DNA of 37,349 nt from the NCBI GenBank assembly GCA_902773355.1, contig CACYEI010000056.1:1-37349 (forward strand), written 5' to 3'. Positions 1 to 8,804 of this stretch are shown one piece after another. The position numbers were made by a program, and so were the translations under genes. Source of the stretch: an uncultured Spirochaetales bacterium (GTDB taxonomy: Bacteria; Spirochaetota; Spirochaetia; Sphaerochaetales; Sphaerochaetaceae). The first letter of the stretch is position 1. The number at the start of each line of letters is the position of its first letter. Below the pieces are notes generated by a model. That model did not search any database, was not told the DNA's origin, and was given only the letters and a program-made list of their open reading frames with translations.

Positions 1-56
1 GGTAGTCCGGCTATTATTTCGTTTACAACCTTTGTTTTGAATTCTTTTGAATACAT
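1..56 (-). CDS. Probable IS transposase, N-terminus only (cut by window edge)
   Basis: On the minus strand an AGGAGG ribosome binding site (61-66) lies four bases before an ATG at 54-56, and the reading frame runs off the left edge after 18 codons: MYSKEFKTKVVNEIIAGL. This opening resembles the helix-turn-helix start of IS3-type OrfA/IS-family transposases, which often begin with a Ser/Lys/Glu-Phe-Lys stretch followed by Val-Val. Only 18 residues are visible, so family and integrity cannot be judged. The strong RBS makes it a real translation start; the transposase label is an inference. Confidence 0.45.
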   Translation of the reverse strand, partial: MYSKEFKTKVVNEIIAGL

Positions 57-127
57 TGTTCCTCCTAGTGTTACCTAGAAGGAACCGATGGTGCTTCAAT
101 CTTGTTACCTTCTTGGGGTCCGGATCA

Positions 128-186
128 TAATAAACCCAGACTTGAAAGCATCGCTAAAGTCGTGCTTTCAGCCTGGGTTTTATTAT
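128..186 (-). terminator. Hairpin terminator downstream of tmRNA (likely bidirectional)
   Basis: Arms 129-150 and 163-184 form a long stem, AAACCCAG-(AC/GC)-TTGAAAGCA pairing with TGCTTTCA..CTGGGTTT, around a 12-base loop. AT-rich tails flank both sides (TTTATTAT on the minus transcript, TTTTATTATTTGTTT on the plus). It begins 6 bases past the tmRNA 3' end and also separates tmRNA from the transposase-like start at the left edge. Confidence 0.75.
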
Positions 187-191
187 TTGTT

Positions 192-564
192 TGGAGGTGG
201 GGAGAGTTGAACTCCCGTCCAGATAATTTGTCTAATAACATCTACATGCTTAGATTCTGTTTGGTTTTTAGTTTGAATAGTAAACAGAATCAAACATTCA
301 AACCTATACAGTTAAGTGTCCCTTATACATCCTGTATCTGTACAAGGTAAGTTCTTGAAATTTACAGGGAAGTGGAGCCAGAACATTCTGCACACTTCCT
401 TGCCTGCATAAACTACAATCAAGCAGCTAATGCAAGTTCTTCTTCTGCTTCAGAATAATCATCTTCTTTCTTTGCAGTTAAATTTAATTGTGTCAGTTTT
501 ACAAGTTAACGCTTGGCATGCAATTATTAACCCAATATTACCTGTCAAAACCAAGTACACCCCC
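192..564 (-). ncRNA. ssrA: Transfer-messenger RNA (tmRNA)
   Basis: Read on the minus strand, the 5' end is GGGGGTG followed by the conserved tRNA-like start (..TTGGTTTTGACAGG). The 3' end is GGACGGGAGTTCAACTCTCC, a T-arm with a GTTCAA loop, followed by CACCTCC and discriminator A. The terminal 7-base arms (558-564 and 193-199) pair with one G-U, giving the tRNA-like acceptor stem. CCA is not encoded. The mRNA-like part carries a resume codon GCA and a tag frame ending in Leu-Ala-Leu-Ala-Ala-stop. Length of about 373 nt is normal. The RNA rescues stalled ribosomes together with SmpB, which is not in this window. It lies just downstream of grpE on the same strand. A TATATAAA-like -10 lies about 7-8 bases before the 5' end (plus coordinates about 573-580). 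Confidence 0.95.
419..475 (-). other. tmRNA proteolysis tag reading frame
   Basis: Starting at GCA (475-473) the frame reads AKKEDDYSEAEEELALAA and stops at TGA (421-419). The hydrophobic LALAA end is the usual ClpXP-type degradation signal. The tag is 18 residues including the resume alanine, rich in Glu and Asp, and longer than the 11-residue E. coli tag. The exact resume codon is inferred from the usual Ala start. Confidence 0.85.
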
Positions 565-612
565 TAAGGTGTTTATATAAAATAACATAAACAAAAATAA
601 AAAAAAAGATAA

Positions 613-1221
613 TTAAGGTTTTGCAATTTTTACCTTAGCTGGACGTATGACTCTTCCATGTAGCTTATAGCCAGTTTGTAATTCGGAAACTACCATTTCT
701 TTTTCTAAATCAGAATTTGTTTCAGCCATACAAGCTTCATGTTCATCTGGGTTAAATTCAACGTTATCAGTTAAAATTTTTTCCAAACCCCAGTTTTTAT
801 TCAAAGTGTTTAGGAGTTGTTCTTTAATCAACTTAACACCATCTGTGAGTGAATTTATATCTCCTCCATTCTGTGCTGCATTTATAGCTCTATCCATATT
901 GTCTATAAAACTTAGAAGTTCCAGGATAATTTTTTCATTTGCAAAATTAACGGCATCTTCCTTCTCACGCAGCATACGTTTTCTATAATTATCTGTATCT
1001 GCCTGCAGTCTTAACATCTTATCTTTTAAATCTTTAACTTGTTCTGTTAATGATTCATTTTCTTCTTTCAGCTTATCACTTTCATCTATAATTTCTTCAG
1101 AAATATTATCAGTGTCTATTTCTTCATCTCTGTTTGCGTCTTCAGAATCTATATATTCAGATTTAATTTCTGATTTTTCATTAATTTTTTTATCATTAAA
1201 ATGTTTTTCATTTTTTTTCAT
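613..1221 (-). CDS. grpE: GrpE nucleotide exchange factor of DnaK
   Basis: 202 residues, typical for GrpE. It releases ADP from DnaK in the cytoplasm so the chaperone can rebind ATP. The first 60 residues are charged and disordered (Lys/Glu/Asp/Ser). Residues about 50-110 form the long dimerising coiled coil, including DNYRKRMLREKED, and a four-helix-bundle segment follows (LLSFIDNMDRAINAA). The C-terminal beta domain contains the family signature from NPDEHEACMAE through GYKLHGRVIRPAKVKIAKP. The start has only a distant AGAGG upstream, so a slightly different start is possible. dnaK and dnaJ, often neighbours of grpE, are not in view; tmRNA follows 48 bases downstream instead. No CIRCE or other heat-shock operator was seen. 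Confidence 0.95.
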   Translation of the reverse strand: MKKNEKHFNDKKINEKSEIKSEYIDSEDANRDEEIDTDNISEEIIDESDKLKEENESLTEQVKDLKDKMLRLQADTDNYRKRMLREKEDAVNFANEKIILELLSFIDNMDRAINAAQNGGDINSLTDGVKLIKEQLLNTLNKNWGLEKILTDNVEFNPDEHEACMAETNSDLEKEMVVSELQTGYKLHGRVIRPAKVKIAKP

Positions 1222-1303
1222 GTTTTTGATTTAACCTCTTTTAATGTTACATTTTTAATTATTTTTGCTATTAATTAAAAGATAAGTATCTAAATTAAAA
1301 GCG

Positions 1304-1921
1304 TCAACCTTGATTTTGACTACTGTCTGTGTTCCAGTTTAGATTAAAAGTGGGATCTTCTCCTTTTAATGCAGACATTTTTGCTTGATTTATAGCTTGA
1401 ATTTCCTGAGAATATTTTTCTTTTAATGCATTTAATTCTTCAGCAGAACTTATAATAATATTATTGGCATTTTCTCTGATTTTTGAGGAAACATCTTTGC
1501 TAAAATCCGTTAGTTTGCTTTCCATTTCTTTTATTGTTACCATGGTTTCTTCTATTCTTCTAGTTCTTTCTGTAGCTTCTTCAGTGAGTGAGATTAAACC
1601 TTGAACAGCATTTTTACAGTTGTTAATGGCAATATTGCATAATTTAAAATCTTCTTTGTAGGACATCATGGTGTCCAGTTCGGTTTTCAGAAGGCTTATG
1701 TAACTTTTAACCTGTTTTTCTTGAGTTGACAGTGTAGCACTGATATCTGCAATATCCTGTTTAAAAACATCATCACTGTTTCTTATATCAGTAACTAGCT
1801 GTTCTTTTAATGCTGTGGCCTGGTCATATCCATATTTTTTTTTATCAGAAATTCTAAATGTCAGTAAAAGAAAAAAATTAAGTATAGCTAATATAATTGA
1901 AATTGTTATGGCAGTTGACAT
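1304..1921 (-). CDS. Membrane-anchored coiled-coil protein of unknown function
   Basis: I do not recognise a named family. The preferred start is the ATG at 1921 because GGGAGG lies just upstream; a 16-codon longer frame to 1969 would overlap the neighbouring HAD gene and has no ribosome site. The 205-residue product begins with one hydrophobic segment (STAITISIILAILNFFLLL) that should anchor it in the inner membrane. The rest is charged, heptad-like coiled coil without Cys-rich or enzymatic motifs. It ends in a short polar tail (NLNWNTDSSQNQG). Such one-helix, coiled-coil proteins can act as scaffolds or envelope organisers, but nothing here identifies a partner. The HAD gene ends 16 bases upstream, suggesting co-transcription. 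Confidence 0.75.
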   Translation of the reverse strand: MSTAITISIILAILNFFLLLTFRISDKKKYGYDQATALKEQLVTDIRNSDDVFKQDIADISATLSTQEKQVKSYISLLKTELDTMMSYKEDFKLCNIAINNCKNAVQGLISLTEEATERTRRIEETMVTIKEMESKLTDFSKDVSSKIRENANNIIISSAEELNALKEKYSQEIQAINQAKMSALKGEDPTFNLNWNTDSSQNQG

Positions 1922-1937
1922 ATTTCCCTCCCATTCT

Positions 1938-2636
1938 TTATAAGTTTGTAATCCAATTCTCAAATTCATGAAAATTTTTAAACTTTTTAAAAGCCTTATT
2001 AAAGTTACTTTCTTCTTTATAATTTATCAACACAGCATCCATACCTGCATCATACGCCCCACAAATATCTTTATTGTAACTGTCACCAACAAATAAAACT
2101 TTATCTGCAGAAAGATTATATTTATTAAGCATGTAATTGAAACATTTTATACTTGGTTTTAAGTATCCAGTTTCTTCTGAAGACATTGAAAAATCAAAAT
2201 ATTCTGAAAGCCCTAGTTTGTTTAACTTATCATATAAAGGCCAGTCAGAAAGTGCTCCTATGATTATATTTTTATCTTTTAAATATTTAAGTGTTTTTAT
2301 TGGTGCTGTTTCTGGTTTAAGTCTGGAAAAAATTATTTTTAGATTCAAATAGTATTTATTCTCAAGGGTATTTATGAATTTTTGTATTTTATTTAAATTT
2401 GCATTTTCCCCAAGTAGTGAATAGGCTTCTTTTTCTCTAAAACTATAACCAGATGAAAAAATTTTACTTTCCCTTTCTTGAAGTATTCTGAAATTGTTTC
2501 TAAGTTTTCTGTATTTTAAATTTAGTACTGGATGTTTTCTGATAAAATTAGACATAAGTTCAATCTCTTCTGATTCAGGGTATAGTGTTCCGTCTATATC
2601 AAAACAAACTGCTGTGTATTTCATATACATAATCAT
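1938..2636 (-). CDS. HAD-superfamily hydrolase (YjjG/phosphoglycolate-phosphatase-like)
   Basis: A cytoplasmic phosphatase-type HAD enzyme of 232 residues. Motif I is FDIDGTLYP near residue 12, with the nucleophile and acid/base aspartates. Motif II is the Ser of IGALSDWP, motif III the Lys of GYLKPS, and motif IV the acidic VLFVGDSYNKDICGA. Between motifs I and II there is a helical cap of the C1 type seen in YjjG and phosphoglycolate phosphatases. Three in-frame ATGs (2636, 2630, 2624) are close together and none has a clear Shine-Dalgarno; the one at 2624 (MKYTAVCFD) would fit family starts best. The substrate cannot be inferred; house-cleaning of nucleotides or sugar phosphates is common for this group. 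Confidence 0.88.
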   Translation of the reverse strand: MIMYMKYTAVCFDIDGTLYPESEEIELMSNFIRKHPVLNLKYRKLRNNFRILQERESKIFSSGYSFREKEAYSLLGENANLNKIQKFINTLENKYYLNLKIIFSRLKPETAPIKTLKYLKDKNIIIGALSDWPLYDKLNKLGLSEYFDFSMSSEETGYLKPSIKCFNYMLNKYNLSADKVLFVGDSYNKDICGAYDAGMDAVLINYKEESNFNKAFKKFKNFHEFENWITNL

Positions 2637-2685
2637 ATAGAAACTTAGGAAACTTGAAAAGAAACACGATGCGTAAAAACAGCTT

Positions 2686-2727
2686 AAAAAAAAAGAAGTA
2701 TAAGCTACATAAAAGCTTATACTTCTT
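2686..2727 (-). terminator. Rho-independent terminator of the M16 peptidase gene
   Basis: A perfect 14-bp inverted repeat (AAGAAGTATAAGCT at 2693-2706 with AGCTTATACTTCTT at 2714-2727) has a 7-base loop. On the minus transcript it is followed by an uninterrupted U run (plus-strand A run from 2686). It sits about 30 bases past the peptidase stop codon and separates it from the HAD gene. Confidence 0.88.
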
Positions 2728-2758
2728 GATTTAAATATTTGCAGTTTATTTAAACAGG

Positions 2759-5700
2759 TTAATTAAACACTACGTAAAGTATATGGGCTAATTCACCTTT
2801 AGTGGCATTTCTTGGAACAGGAATAAAAGAAGAATCTAAATTAAGTGAATTGCAAAAATATAATATGTATTGATAAAAACTTTCAGGAGTAAGTTTTTCA
2901 TTTGGTTCAGTTACTGGAAGGAGGGTAGCGTCAGCTAAAAGTTTTGGAGCTTCTTCTTTTGGAACATTTACTCCAGCAATTTTACATAATACATAGGAAA
3001 GATCATTTATTGTAATAATATCATCTGCTCCAAAATCTCCATTAGTGTCTGGCTCAATAAATCCATTAATGTATGAGAACATTAGTTCTTCATTTATTTC
3101 TTCAGATTCAGATTCGGATTCTGACTCAAATTCAGATTCATTTAAATTAGGAGTGTTATTATAAGTTTTTTCTTGATTTCCAAATGGATTAAGTATTTCA
3201 GAATAATACGGCTTCATTTTGTTAATATTTTCTGCACTGCCTGAAGTGGAATAATAAACATTTTCTATAAATTTCTTATATATTTCCCAGTAATCTGAAA
3301 AGTTTTCAACTTTTAGATTCTTTAATTTTTTTATGTTTTCAGCAGTAATATCTTCTGTATTATTCAATATATTCATAAGTTTATCATTAGCTGCTGAAAG
3401 TTCTCCATTAGGTTTAACCAAATCTGAATAGACAGAAAGTATATATCCATTTAAAATGTTCTGATTTATGTTATCAAATGTTTCATCTATCCTATCTTGT
3501 AATCCTACAAGTGCTTCTGCTGTAGTTTTTAAGTCATTAGGGTCTCTGTATGTTACTAAATAAGCTCCGGAATCTTTTAAAAAACCAAAAACTGGAGTAT
3601 AGACCCCCATTTTATCTCTTAATAATGGAAATAAAATATTATCTAGAATAACAGATTTCATAACTGAATAATCAGATGTAAATTTGTTAATTCCTAGCGT
3701 TTCATTATCTAAGTAAAAAGCATGAAATAAAATATTTGAACTTGTAATAATTCCTTCTTCACCTGAAGAAACAGGTAAGTTTAGTTCTGCTTTGTTTATT
3801 TCATTATAAGGTAGTTTTGCAATGAATTTATCAAATTCTATGGTATTCAAATTATTTGAAATATCATTTCCAGATATAGCCAAAATTAAGTTATAAGAAT
3901 TTTTCAAATATTCTTTTATTGATTCAAGCCCTGTTATTATATAGTCTATATTGCCGTTATCTATTTGATTTTTAAGTTCTTTTAAGAATTCATAGTATTC
4001 TATATAGTTCATATAAGATACATAGGCATATTTTGGATCTTTTATTCCAGCTAATCTCATAATCTGAATGTTATACATGATGCTTTGTAGCCTATTGCTA
4101 TTTTGAGTATATAGATTGTACACAACATTAGAAATTATTTCAGGATCAAGAACACTGTTAAATAATATTTCATATAGAAGTTCATATGCTTTTGGTAAGT
4201 TTTCATCTAATGCTATAAAAGAAGTAATGAGTACAGGTGAAATATCTGTTCTTTCAGTGTTTTCAAATGCATTGGTAGTGAATGATGGACTATAAATATA
4301 TTTGTTGATTTCATTGATTAAATCGGCTCTGGTATAGTTTTCTGTATCAAGTTCACCTAAAAGGTTTGAATAAAGTTGGATGAAATGGATTTTATCCTGT
4401 TCTACACCAGAAGTATCAAATATTAAGTTTATGTAACTGACATCAGTTACATCAGCTTTAGCAAAATAGTGCTTTATTGTGCTATTAGGATAATTGTTTA
4501 CAGTTATTTCATATTTTTTATAGTCTTCAGGTAAGTTATCAACAGTTATAACATTGATTTTCTCTACATATTCAGAGCTGTCTTTGGTAGTTGTTGATTT
4601 TTTTGTTTGATCTATTATTAATTCAAGTTCTTCTTCTGACATGGATTCTTTTATTGAAGAAAGTTTGTTTTTAAGTTCTTCATTTTTCTTCTCTTTTAAT
4701 CCTGCCACAGAATAAGTGTAGTTTAAATTTCTATATGGATTATTTATTATGTATCTTTCAAAAATATCTATAATCTGACCATTATTTACATAATCTTTAA
4801 AATTGGTAACAGTGTCCACATAATTTAAATAGTTTAGTGCATTTCCTTCTATAGCCCAGTATTGAGCAAAGGATGGGCTTATATCAATACCTAAATTTGG
4901 GTCTTCACCTGTTAATAATAGTTCTATTTTAGTATTTGATATAACTGAATTTATCAAATCATCATCAAAACTTTCAGCATATATTTCGCTTAATGAATAA
5001 TCTATAACATCCTTAAATGTACTTACATCTTCTTTTCTTAGTCCATTTCCCATGAAATATACAGATGATTCGGGCCCATAATTATCAACATATACACTAA
5101 GATTTATGTAGGGTAGTGCATTATTCATATTTTCCATTAATACAGAAGATTCACTCCCTATAAGGTATGACATAAGCTGTAATAGATTATTATCTTTTGT
5201 TGTAGCATCATGACATATAAATGTGTAGAAGGCTACGCATGAATAGTCTGTGTCACTTGTTTTTTCTACTGGATATTCAAATTCGTTTTGTCTGAATTCA
5301 GTTATTTCTTCATATCCAGAGTCAATAAAGCTGTATTCATTTTTTTTGTATTTTGAGAAATAGGAATCTAAAAGTTTTAAGAATTTAGTATGGTCATCTA
5401 TTTCCCCATATAAAATGGTTAAACTGTTTGTTGGAGTGTAATATTTATCATGATAATTTAGCAAATCCTGATATGTCATATTTGGAATAGTATCAGTATT
5501 ACCTCCACTGTTGTTCCCAGCTATACTACCAGGAAATGAAGCTTTATAATTGTTAAAAAGAGCTTCTCTTGTAAGTGTGTTTGCTCCTAACATTTCACTA
5601 TACACTGTGCCGTAATATTTTAGTTCATCGTCTTTACTGTTTAATTCATATCTCCAAGCTTCAGTATCAAATATTGTTTTGTCCCTAAGGATTATAGGAT

Positions 5701-6175
5701 TAAAACAGCTATCCAGATAATAATCAGAAAGATTATAAAGTTGTTCTTCTGAAAGTGAAGATACAGGATACGTGGTCATGAATGGATATGTGTTTGCATT
5801 CATGTATGTTTGATATATCTGATTTCTTAAGTTAAAAAATAAAGTTTTAGATGGATATTTTTCTGAACCACTGAGAGTGGCATGTTCAAAGACATGAGAT
5901 ATACCCATATCTGTCTCAGTTGGAGTCCTAAATGTAATATCAAATGCTCTGTTAATATCATCATTTTTAATAAGTAATACTTCAGCCCCTGTTTTATTGT
6001 GTTGAAACAAAGTAATGGTAGCTCCAATTAATGGAAAATCTTCTATTTCTTTTATGGTGAAATTATTAATAGTTTTTCCAATTTCAACATTATTTCTGTC
6101 TTCATAAAGTGCAAGGGAAAACATAGGTACAATACAAAGCAGAAAGAACAATAATGATAAAAATATTTTTTTCAT
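2759..6175 (-). CDS. Secreted M16 (presequence protease/Cym1-type) metallopeptidase with C-terminal dockerin/SLH-like extension
   Basis: 1138 residues. An N-terminal signal peptide (MKKIFLSLLFFLLCIVPMFS) predicts export to the periplasm or surface. The M16 inverted zinc motif HxxEH is HVFEH at residues 94-98, and the third zinc ligand is probably Glu194 in VYSEMLGA, matching the spacing in presequence proteases (M16C). The four-domain body runs to about residue 1010. Then come a Ser/Glu linker (SEFESESESESEE), an EF-hand/dockerin-like segment (DTNGDFGADDIITINDL, about 1043-1059) and a last 50 residues resembling an SLH repeat end (NATKGELAHILYVVF). M16C enzymes degrade peptides in a closed chamber and are usually near 970-1000 residues without this tail. 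The RBS GGAGG before ATG 6175 is clear, and a terminator follows. The tail labels are tentative. Confidence 0.85.
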   Translation of the reverse strand: MKKIFLSLLFFLLCIVPMFSLALYEDRNNVEIGKTINNFTIKEIEDFPLIGATITLFQHNKTGAEVLLIKNDDINRAFDITFRTPTETDMGISHVFEHATLSGSEKYPSKTLFFNLRNQIYQTYMNANTYPFMTTYPVSSLSEEQLYNLSDYYLDSCFNPIILRDKTIFDTEAWRYELNSKDDELKYYGTVYSEMLGANTLTREALFNNYKASFPGSIAGNNSGGNTDTIPNMTYQDLLNYHDKYYTPTNSLTILYGEIDDHTKFLKLLDSYFSKYKKNEYSFIDSGYEEITEFRQNEFEYPVEKTSDTDYSCVAFYTFICHDATTKDNNLLQLMSYLIGSESSVLMENMNNALPYINLSVYVDNYGPESSVYFMGNGLRKEDVSTFKDVIDYSLSEIYAESFDDDLINSVISNTKIELLLTGEDPNLGIDISPSFAQYWAIEGNALNYLNYVDTVTNFKDYVNNGQIIDIFERYIINNPYRNLNYTYSVAGLKEKKNEELKNKLSSIKESMSEEELELIIDQTKKSTTTKDSSEYVEKINVITVDNLPEDYKKYEITVNNYPNSTIKHYFAKADVTDVSYINLIFDTSGVEQDKIHFIQLYSNLLGELDTENYTRADLINEINKYIYSPSFTTNAFENTERTDISPVLITSFIALDENLPKAYELLYEILFNSVLDPEIISNVVYNLYTQNSNRLQSIMYNIQIMRLAGIKDPKYAYVSYMNYIEYYEFLKELKNQIDNGNIDYIITGLESIKEYLKNSYNLILAISGNDISNNLNTIEFDKFIAKLPYNEINKAELNLPVSSGEEGIITSSNILFHAFYLDNETLGINKFTSDYSVMKSVILDNILFPLLRDKMGVYTPVFGFLKDSGAYLVTYRDPNDLKTTAEALVGLQDRIDETFDNINQNILNGYILSVYSDLVKPNGELSAANDKLMNILNNTEDITAENIKKLKNLKVENFSDYWEIYKKFIENVYYSTSGSAENINKMKPYYSEILNPFGNQEKTYNNTPNLNESEFESESESESEEINEELMFSYINGFIEPDTNGDFGADDIITINDLSYVLCKIAGVNVPKEEAPKLLADATLLPVTEPNEKLTPESFYQYILYFCNSLNLDSSFIPVPRNATKGELAHILYVVFN

Positions 6176-6235
6176 ATTTCCTCCATTTAATTTATTATAA
6201 AAATCTAGTTATAATAATCTGGAATTTTATAAAAG

Positions 6236-7744
6236 TTAAGAATTTATATTGCGGATAGTTTTATGTGCTTTATCTATAGCTCGGGCTGGGCATACAATCC
6301 TGCATAAGTGGCAGCCTACACATTTACTTCCTATAAGTTTTGGTATTCTTTTTTCATTGTCAAAATTAATAGCCTGATGGCCTCCGTCCATGCATGAAAT
6401 ATAGCACCTGCCACATCCATTACATTTATCTAAATTAAAAACAGGGTAGGTTATGGTTTCTCTTTCTATAGTGTTATGGTTTACTACAGTTCTGGAAGAT
6501 AAACCTATAAGATCTTTTATACTGGATTTATCTGATGAAAGCAGATAGTTTTTTATGCCATCCAGTAGGTCTTCTATTATCCTATATCCATATTGCATTA
6601 CTGATGTGGTTATTTGAAGGCTGGAAGAACCAAGTAATATAAATTCCAGGGCATCTACCCATGATTCTATTCCGCCCATTCCGCTTATATGCATATCTTT
6701 CAGTTCTTCACATTTGGATAAATCTGAAATAAATCTTAGTGCAATAGGTTTGACAGCATGACCTGAATAGCCTCCTACTATAGTTTGCCCGTGTATTACA
6801 GGTTCTGCAGAGTAAGAATTTAAATTTACACCTGTAATTGAATTAATGGTGTTAATTGCAGCAATACCATTAGCTCCACCTTTTTTAGCAGCCAAAGCAA
6901 AAGGTATCATATCAGTTACGTTTGGAGTGAGTTTGGCCAGAATAGGAAGTTTTGTTCCTTTTCTAACAGCTCTGGTAAACCGTTCAATTAGTTCTTCTGA
7001 TTGCCCTATTGTAACCCCAAGTGATTCATTTTCCATGTTTGGACATGAGAAATTACATTCAATTACTGAAGCACCAGAATTTTCACTCTCAGAAGCTAAC
7101 ATGGTCCATTCAGCTTCATTTCTACCCATAATAGAAGAGATAATTATTTTATTAGGGTAGTTCTTAGTGAGATTTCTTATTATTTCCATATTTTCACTTA
7201 CACTTAAATTGGAAAGTTGCTCAATATTTTTGAAACCGCAAAAAGAATTTGCATGATTATGAATAGCAGAGAATCTGGGAGAGGCTTCATGTTGTGGAAA
7301 ATTACAGATTGTTTTTAAACTTGCACCTGCCCAGCCTTCTTCAAAAGCTCTACTACACATATCATAAGTACTTGAAACTACAGAAGAAGAGAGTAAAAAC
7401 GGATTTTCCAGTGGTATGCCACAGATTTCAGAAGATAAATCTATCTTATTGTTTTTATTGGTTTGGGGTTTATAATCCTGAGATTGTTTTTTTAAATCCG
7501 TGAATATGTTTTTAATCTCTACATGTCTATTTTTCTTTGATAATACACATGCTTTTTCACATGGTGCACTGCAGGTGGAACAATCATTGTTTTTAAGCTC
7601 TTTTATTCCACCTACAGCATTTTCAAAGTACAAACTACGGATTATTTTGGAAATTTTTATTCCTTTAGGACAAGCTTTTTCACATGGTCCGTTTAAACAT
7701 AGCATGCATCTGTTTACTTCAGATATATCATATATATTTTTCAT
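6236..7744 (-). CDS. preA: PreA-type dihydropyrimidine dehydrogenase-like protein with N-terminal Fe-S domain
   Basis: 502 residues. Residues 1-70 carry eight cysteines in two groups (C13, C16, C21, C25 and C55, C58, C62, C66), like the N-terminal Fe-S domain of dihydropyrimidine dehydrogenase (DPD) or PreT. Residues about 100-410 are a dihydroorotate-dehydrogenase-like FMN barrel with the DPD active loop (ECNFSCPN, the Cys corresponding to the general acid of DPD) and the substrate-binding INT motif. The C-terminus has two 4Fe-4S ferredoxin motifs (CNGCGRCYISC and CVGCHLCRIVCP). The FAD- and NADPH-binding domains between these parts in DPD are absent, and no PreT gene is adjacent. Expected chemistry is reduction of a pyrimidine or related ring; with ferredoxin-like input the donor is unknown. 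The start at 7744 has only a weak RBS. Confidence 0.85.
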   Translation of the reverse strand: MKNIYDISEVNRCMLCLNGPCEKACPKGIKISKIIRSLYFENAVGGIKELKNNDCSTCSAPCEKACVLSKKNRHVEIKNIFTDLKKQSQDYKPQTNKNNKIDLSSEICGIPLENPFLLSSSVVSSTYDMCSRAFEEGWAGASLKTICNFPQHEASPRFSAIHNHANSFCGFKNIEQLSNLSVSENMEIIRNLTKNYPNKIIISSIMGRNEAEWTMLASESENSGASVIECNFSCPNMENESLGVTIGQSEELIERFTRAVRKGTKLPILAKLTPNVTDMIPFALAAKKGGANGIAAINTINSITGVNLNSYSAEPVIHGQTIVGGYSGHAVKPIALRFISDLSKCEELKDMHISGMGGIESWVDALEFILLGSSSLQITTSVMQYGYRIIEDLLDGIKNYLLSSDKSSIKDLIGLSSRTVVNHNTIERETITYPVFNLDKCNGCGRCYISCMDGGHQAINFDNEKRIPKLIGSKCVGCHLCRIVCPARAIDKAHKTIRNINS

Positions 7745-7776
7745 CTTGACTTCTAAACCTACATATAAAAATTGAA

Positions 7777-8790
7777 TTATTTTTTAGCTATATATTTTCT
7801 TATGTCCAGTGCTACTGCTACAACAATTACTAAGCCTTGAACAATATAGTTATAATAAGGATTCACTCCCAAGAACTGTAAAACTATTTTAAGTAGCTCA
7901 AATACCAGGACACCTACTAATACGCCGGGTATTGTTCCAATTCCTCCAGTAGTTGAAACACCACCAATTGTACAACCAGCTATAGCTTCAAGTTCATATC
8001 CAGAACCCATGGATGCAGAAGCTCCACCTGATTTTGCAGCAAGTAAATATCCTGCTAATGCATACATTACACCTGCTATAACATAAATTCTTAGTATTGT
8101 ATTTTTTGTATTGACTCCACTTACTTCTGCTGCTACTTCATTTCCACCTATAGCATACATATATTTTCCATGACATGTTTTATTATATATAAACCAGAAC
8201 AATACTCCAAAAATTGCAGCTATAAATAATAAATATGGAAGATAAAAGCCATCAACTTTTCCAATTCTTCCTGTTACCAGGTTTATGTATGAATCCTGAA
8301 ATCCCCCTATGGGTTGAGCATCTGTAAAAACTAGGCATAATCCGTAAACGATGGTTTGTGTTCCTAAGGTGGTAATAAAAGGAGGAACTTTCAGTCTGGA
8401 AATTATAAAACCGTTTATTAATCCAATAACTGCACCTATGATTAATACAATAAAAAGAACTATGAACATATTCATTTCAGGAATAACTTGTGCAGAAAAA
8501 CGCCTACCAGCATAAGAAGCACGCTGAATAAGAACTCCAGCAATACAGGCAGCAAAACCTACTTGTCTTCCTGCTGAAAGGTCTGTCCCCTTGGTTATAA
8601 GACATCCTGAAACTCCCAGTGCTATTAAAAATCTTATAGCTGTGTTACTAATTAGGTTTCCCAGACTTCCCCATGAAAAAAAGTTTTCAACAAAGATTCC
8701 TACAAAAATACTTGCAATTACCAGAAGAAAAACTATAGGGTTTGATTTAACAATATAAAATATTTTATCTGATACTGATTCCTTCTTCAT
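7777..8790 (-). CDS. mglC: Galactose/glucose ABC transporter permease MglC
   Basis: 337 residues, almost entirely hydrophobic with about ten membrane segments, belonging to the monosaccharide (CUT2) ABC permease family. Family stretches include GTDLSAGRQVGFAA near the N-terminus, KVPPFITTLGTQTIVYG in the middle, and the EAIAGCTIGGVSTTGG region that contacts the ATPase. It forms the inner-membrane channel for hexose taken up with MglA and MglB. AAGGAG lies a few bases before the ATG at 8790, and the gene follows mglA by 14 bases, so they are co-transcribed. It is the last gene of the mglBAC operon. Confidence 0.93.
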   Translation of the reverse strand: MKKESVSDKIFYIVKSNPIVFLLVIASIFVGIFVENFFSWGSLGNLISNTAIRFLIALGVSGCLITKGTDLSAGRQVGFAACIAGVLIQRASYAGRRFSAQVIPEMNMFIVLFIVLIIGAVIGLINGFIISRLKVPPFITTLGTQTIVYGLCLVFTDAQPIGGFQDSYINLVTGRIGKVDGFYLPYLLFIAAIFGVLFWFIYNKTCHGKYMYAIGGNEVAAEVSGVNTKNTILRIYVIAGVMYALAGYLLAAKSGGASASMGSGYELEAIAGCTIGGVSTTGGIGTIPGVLVGVLVFELLKIVLQFLGVNPYYNYIVQGLVIVVAVALDIRKYIAKK

Positions 8791-8804
8791 ACTAACTCCT
8801 TAAC

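Noticed and set aside
71-120. Possible IS terminal repeats around TTACCTAGAAGG and TTACCTTCTTGG
   Set aside because: The similarity is short and imperfect, and the other element end is outside the window, so no boundary can be claimed.
102-350. 82-codon plus-strand open frame at the tmRNA locus
   Set aside because: It crosses the terminator hairpin and the 3' half of tmRNA on the opposite strand; its sequence is explained by those RNA structures.
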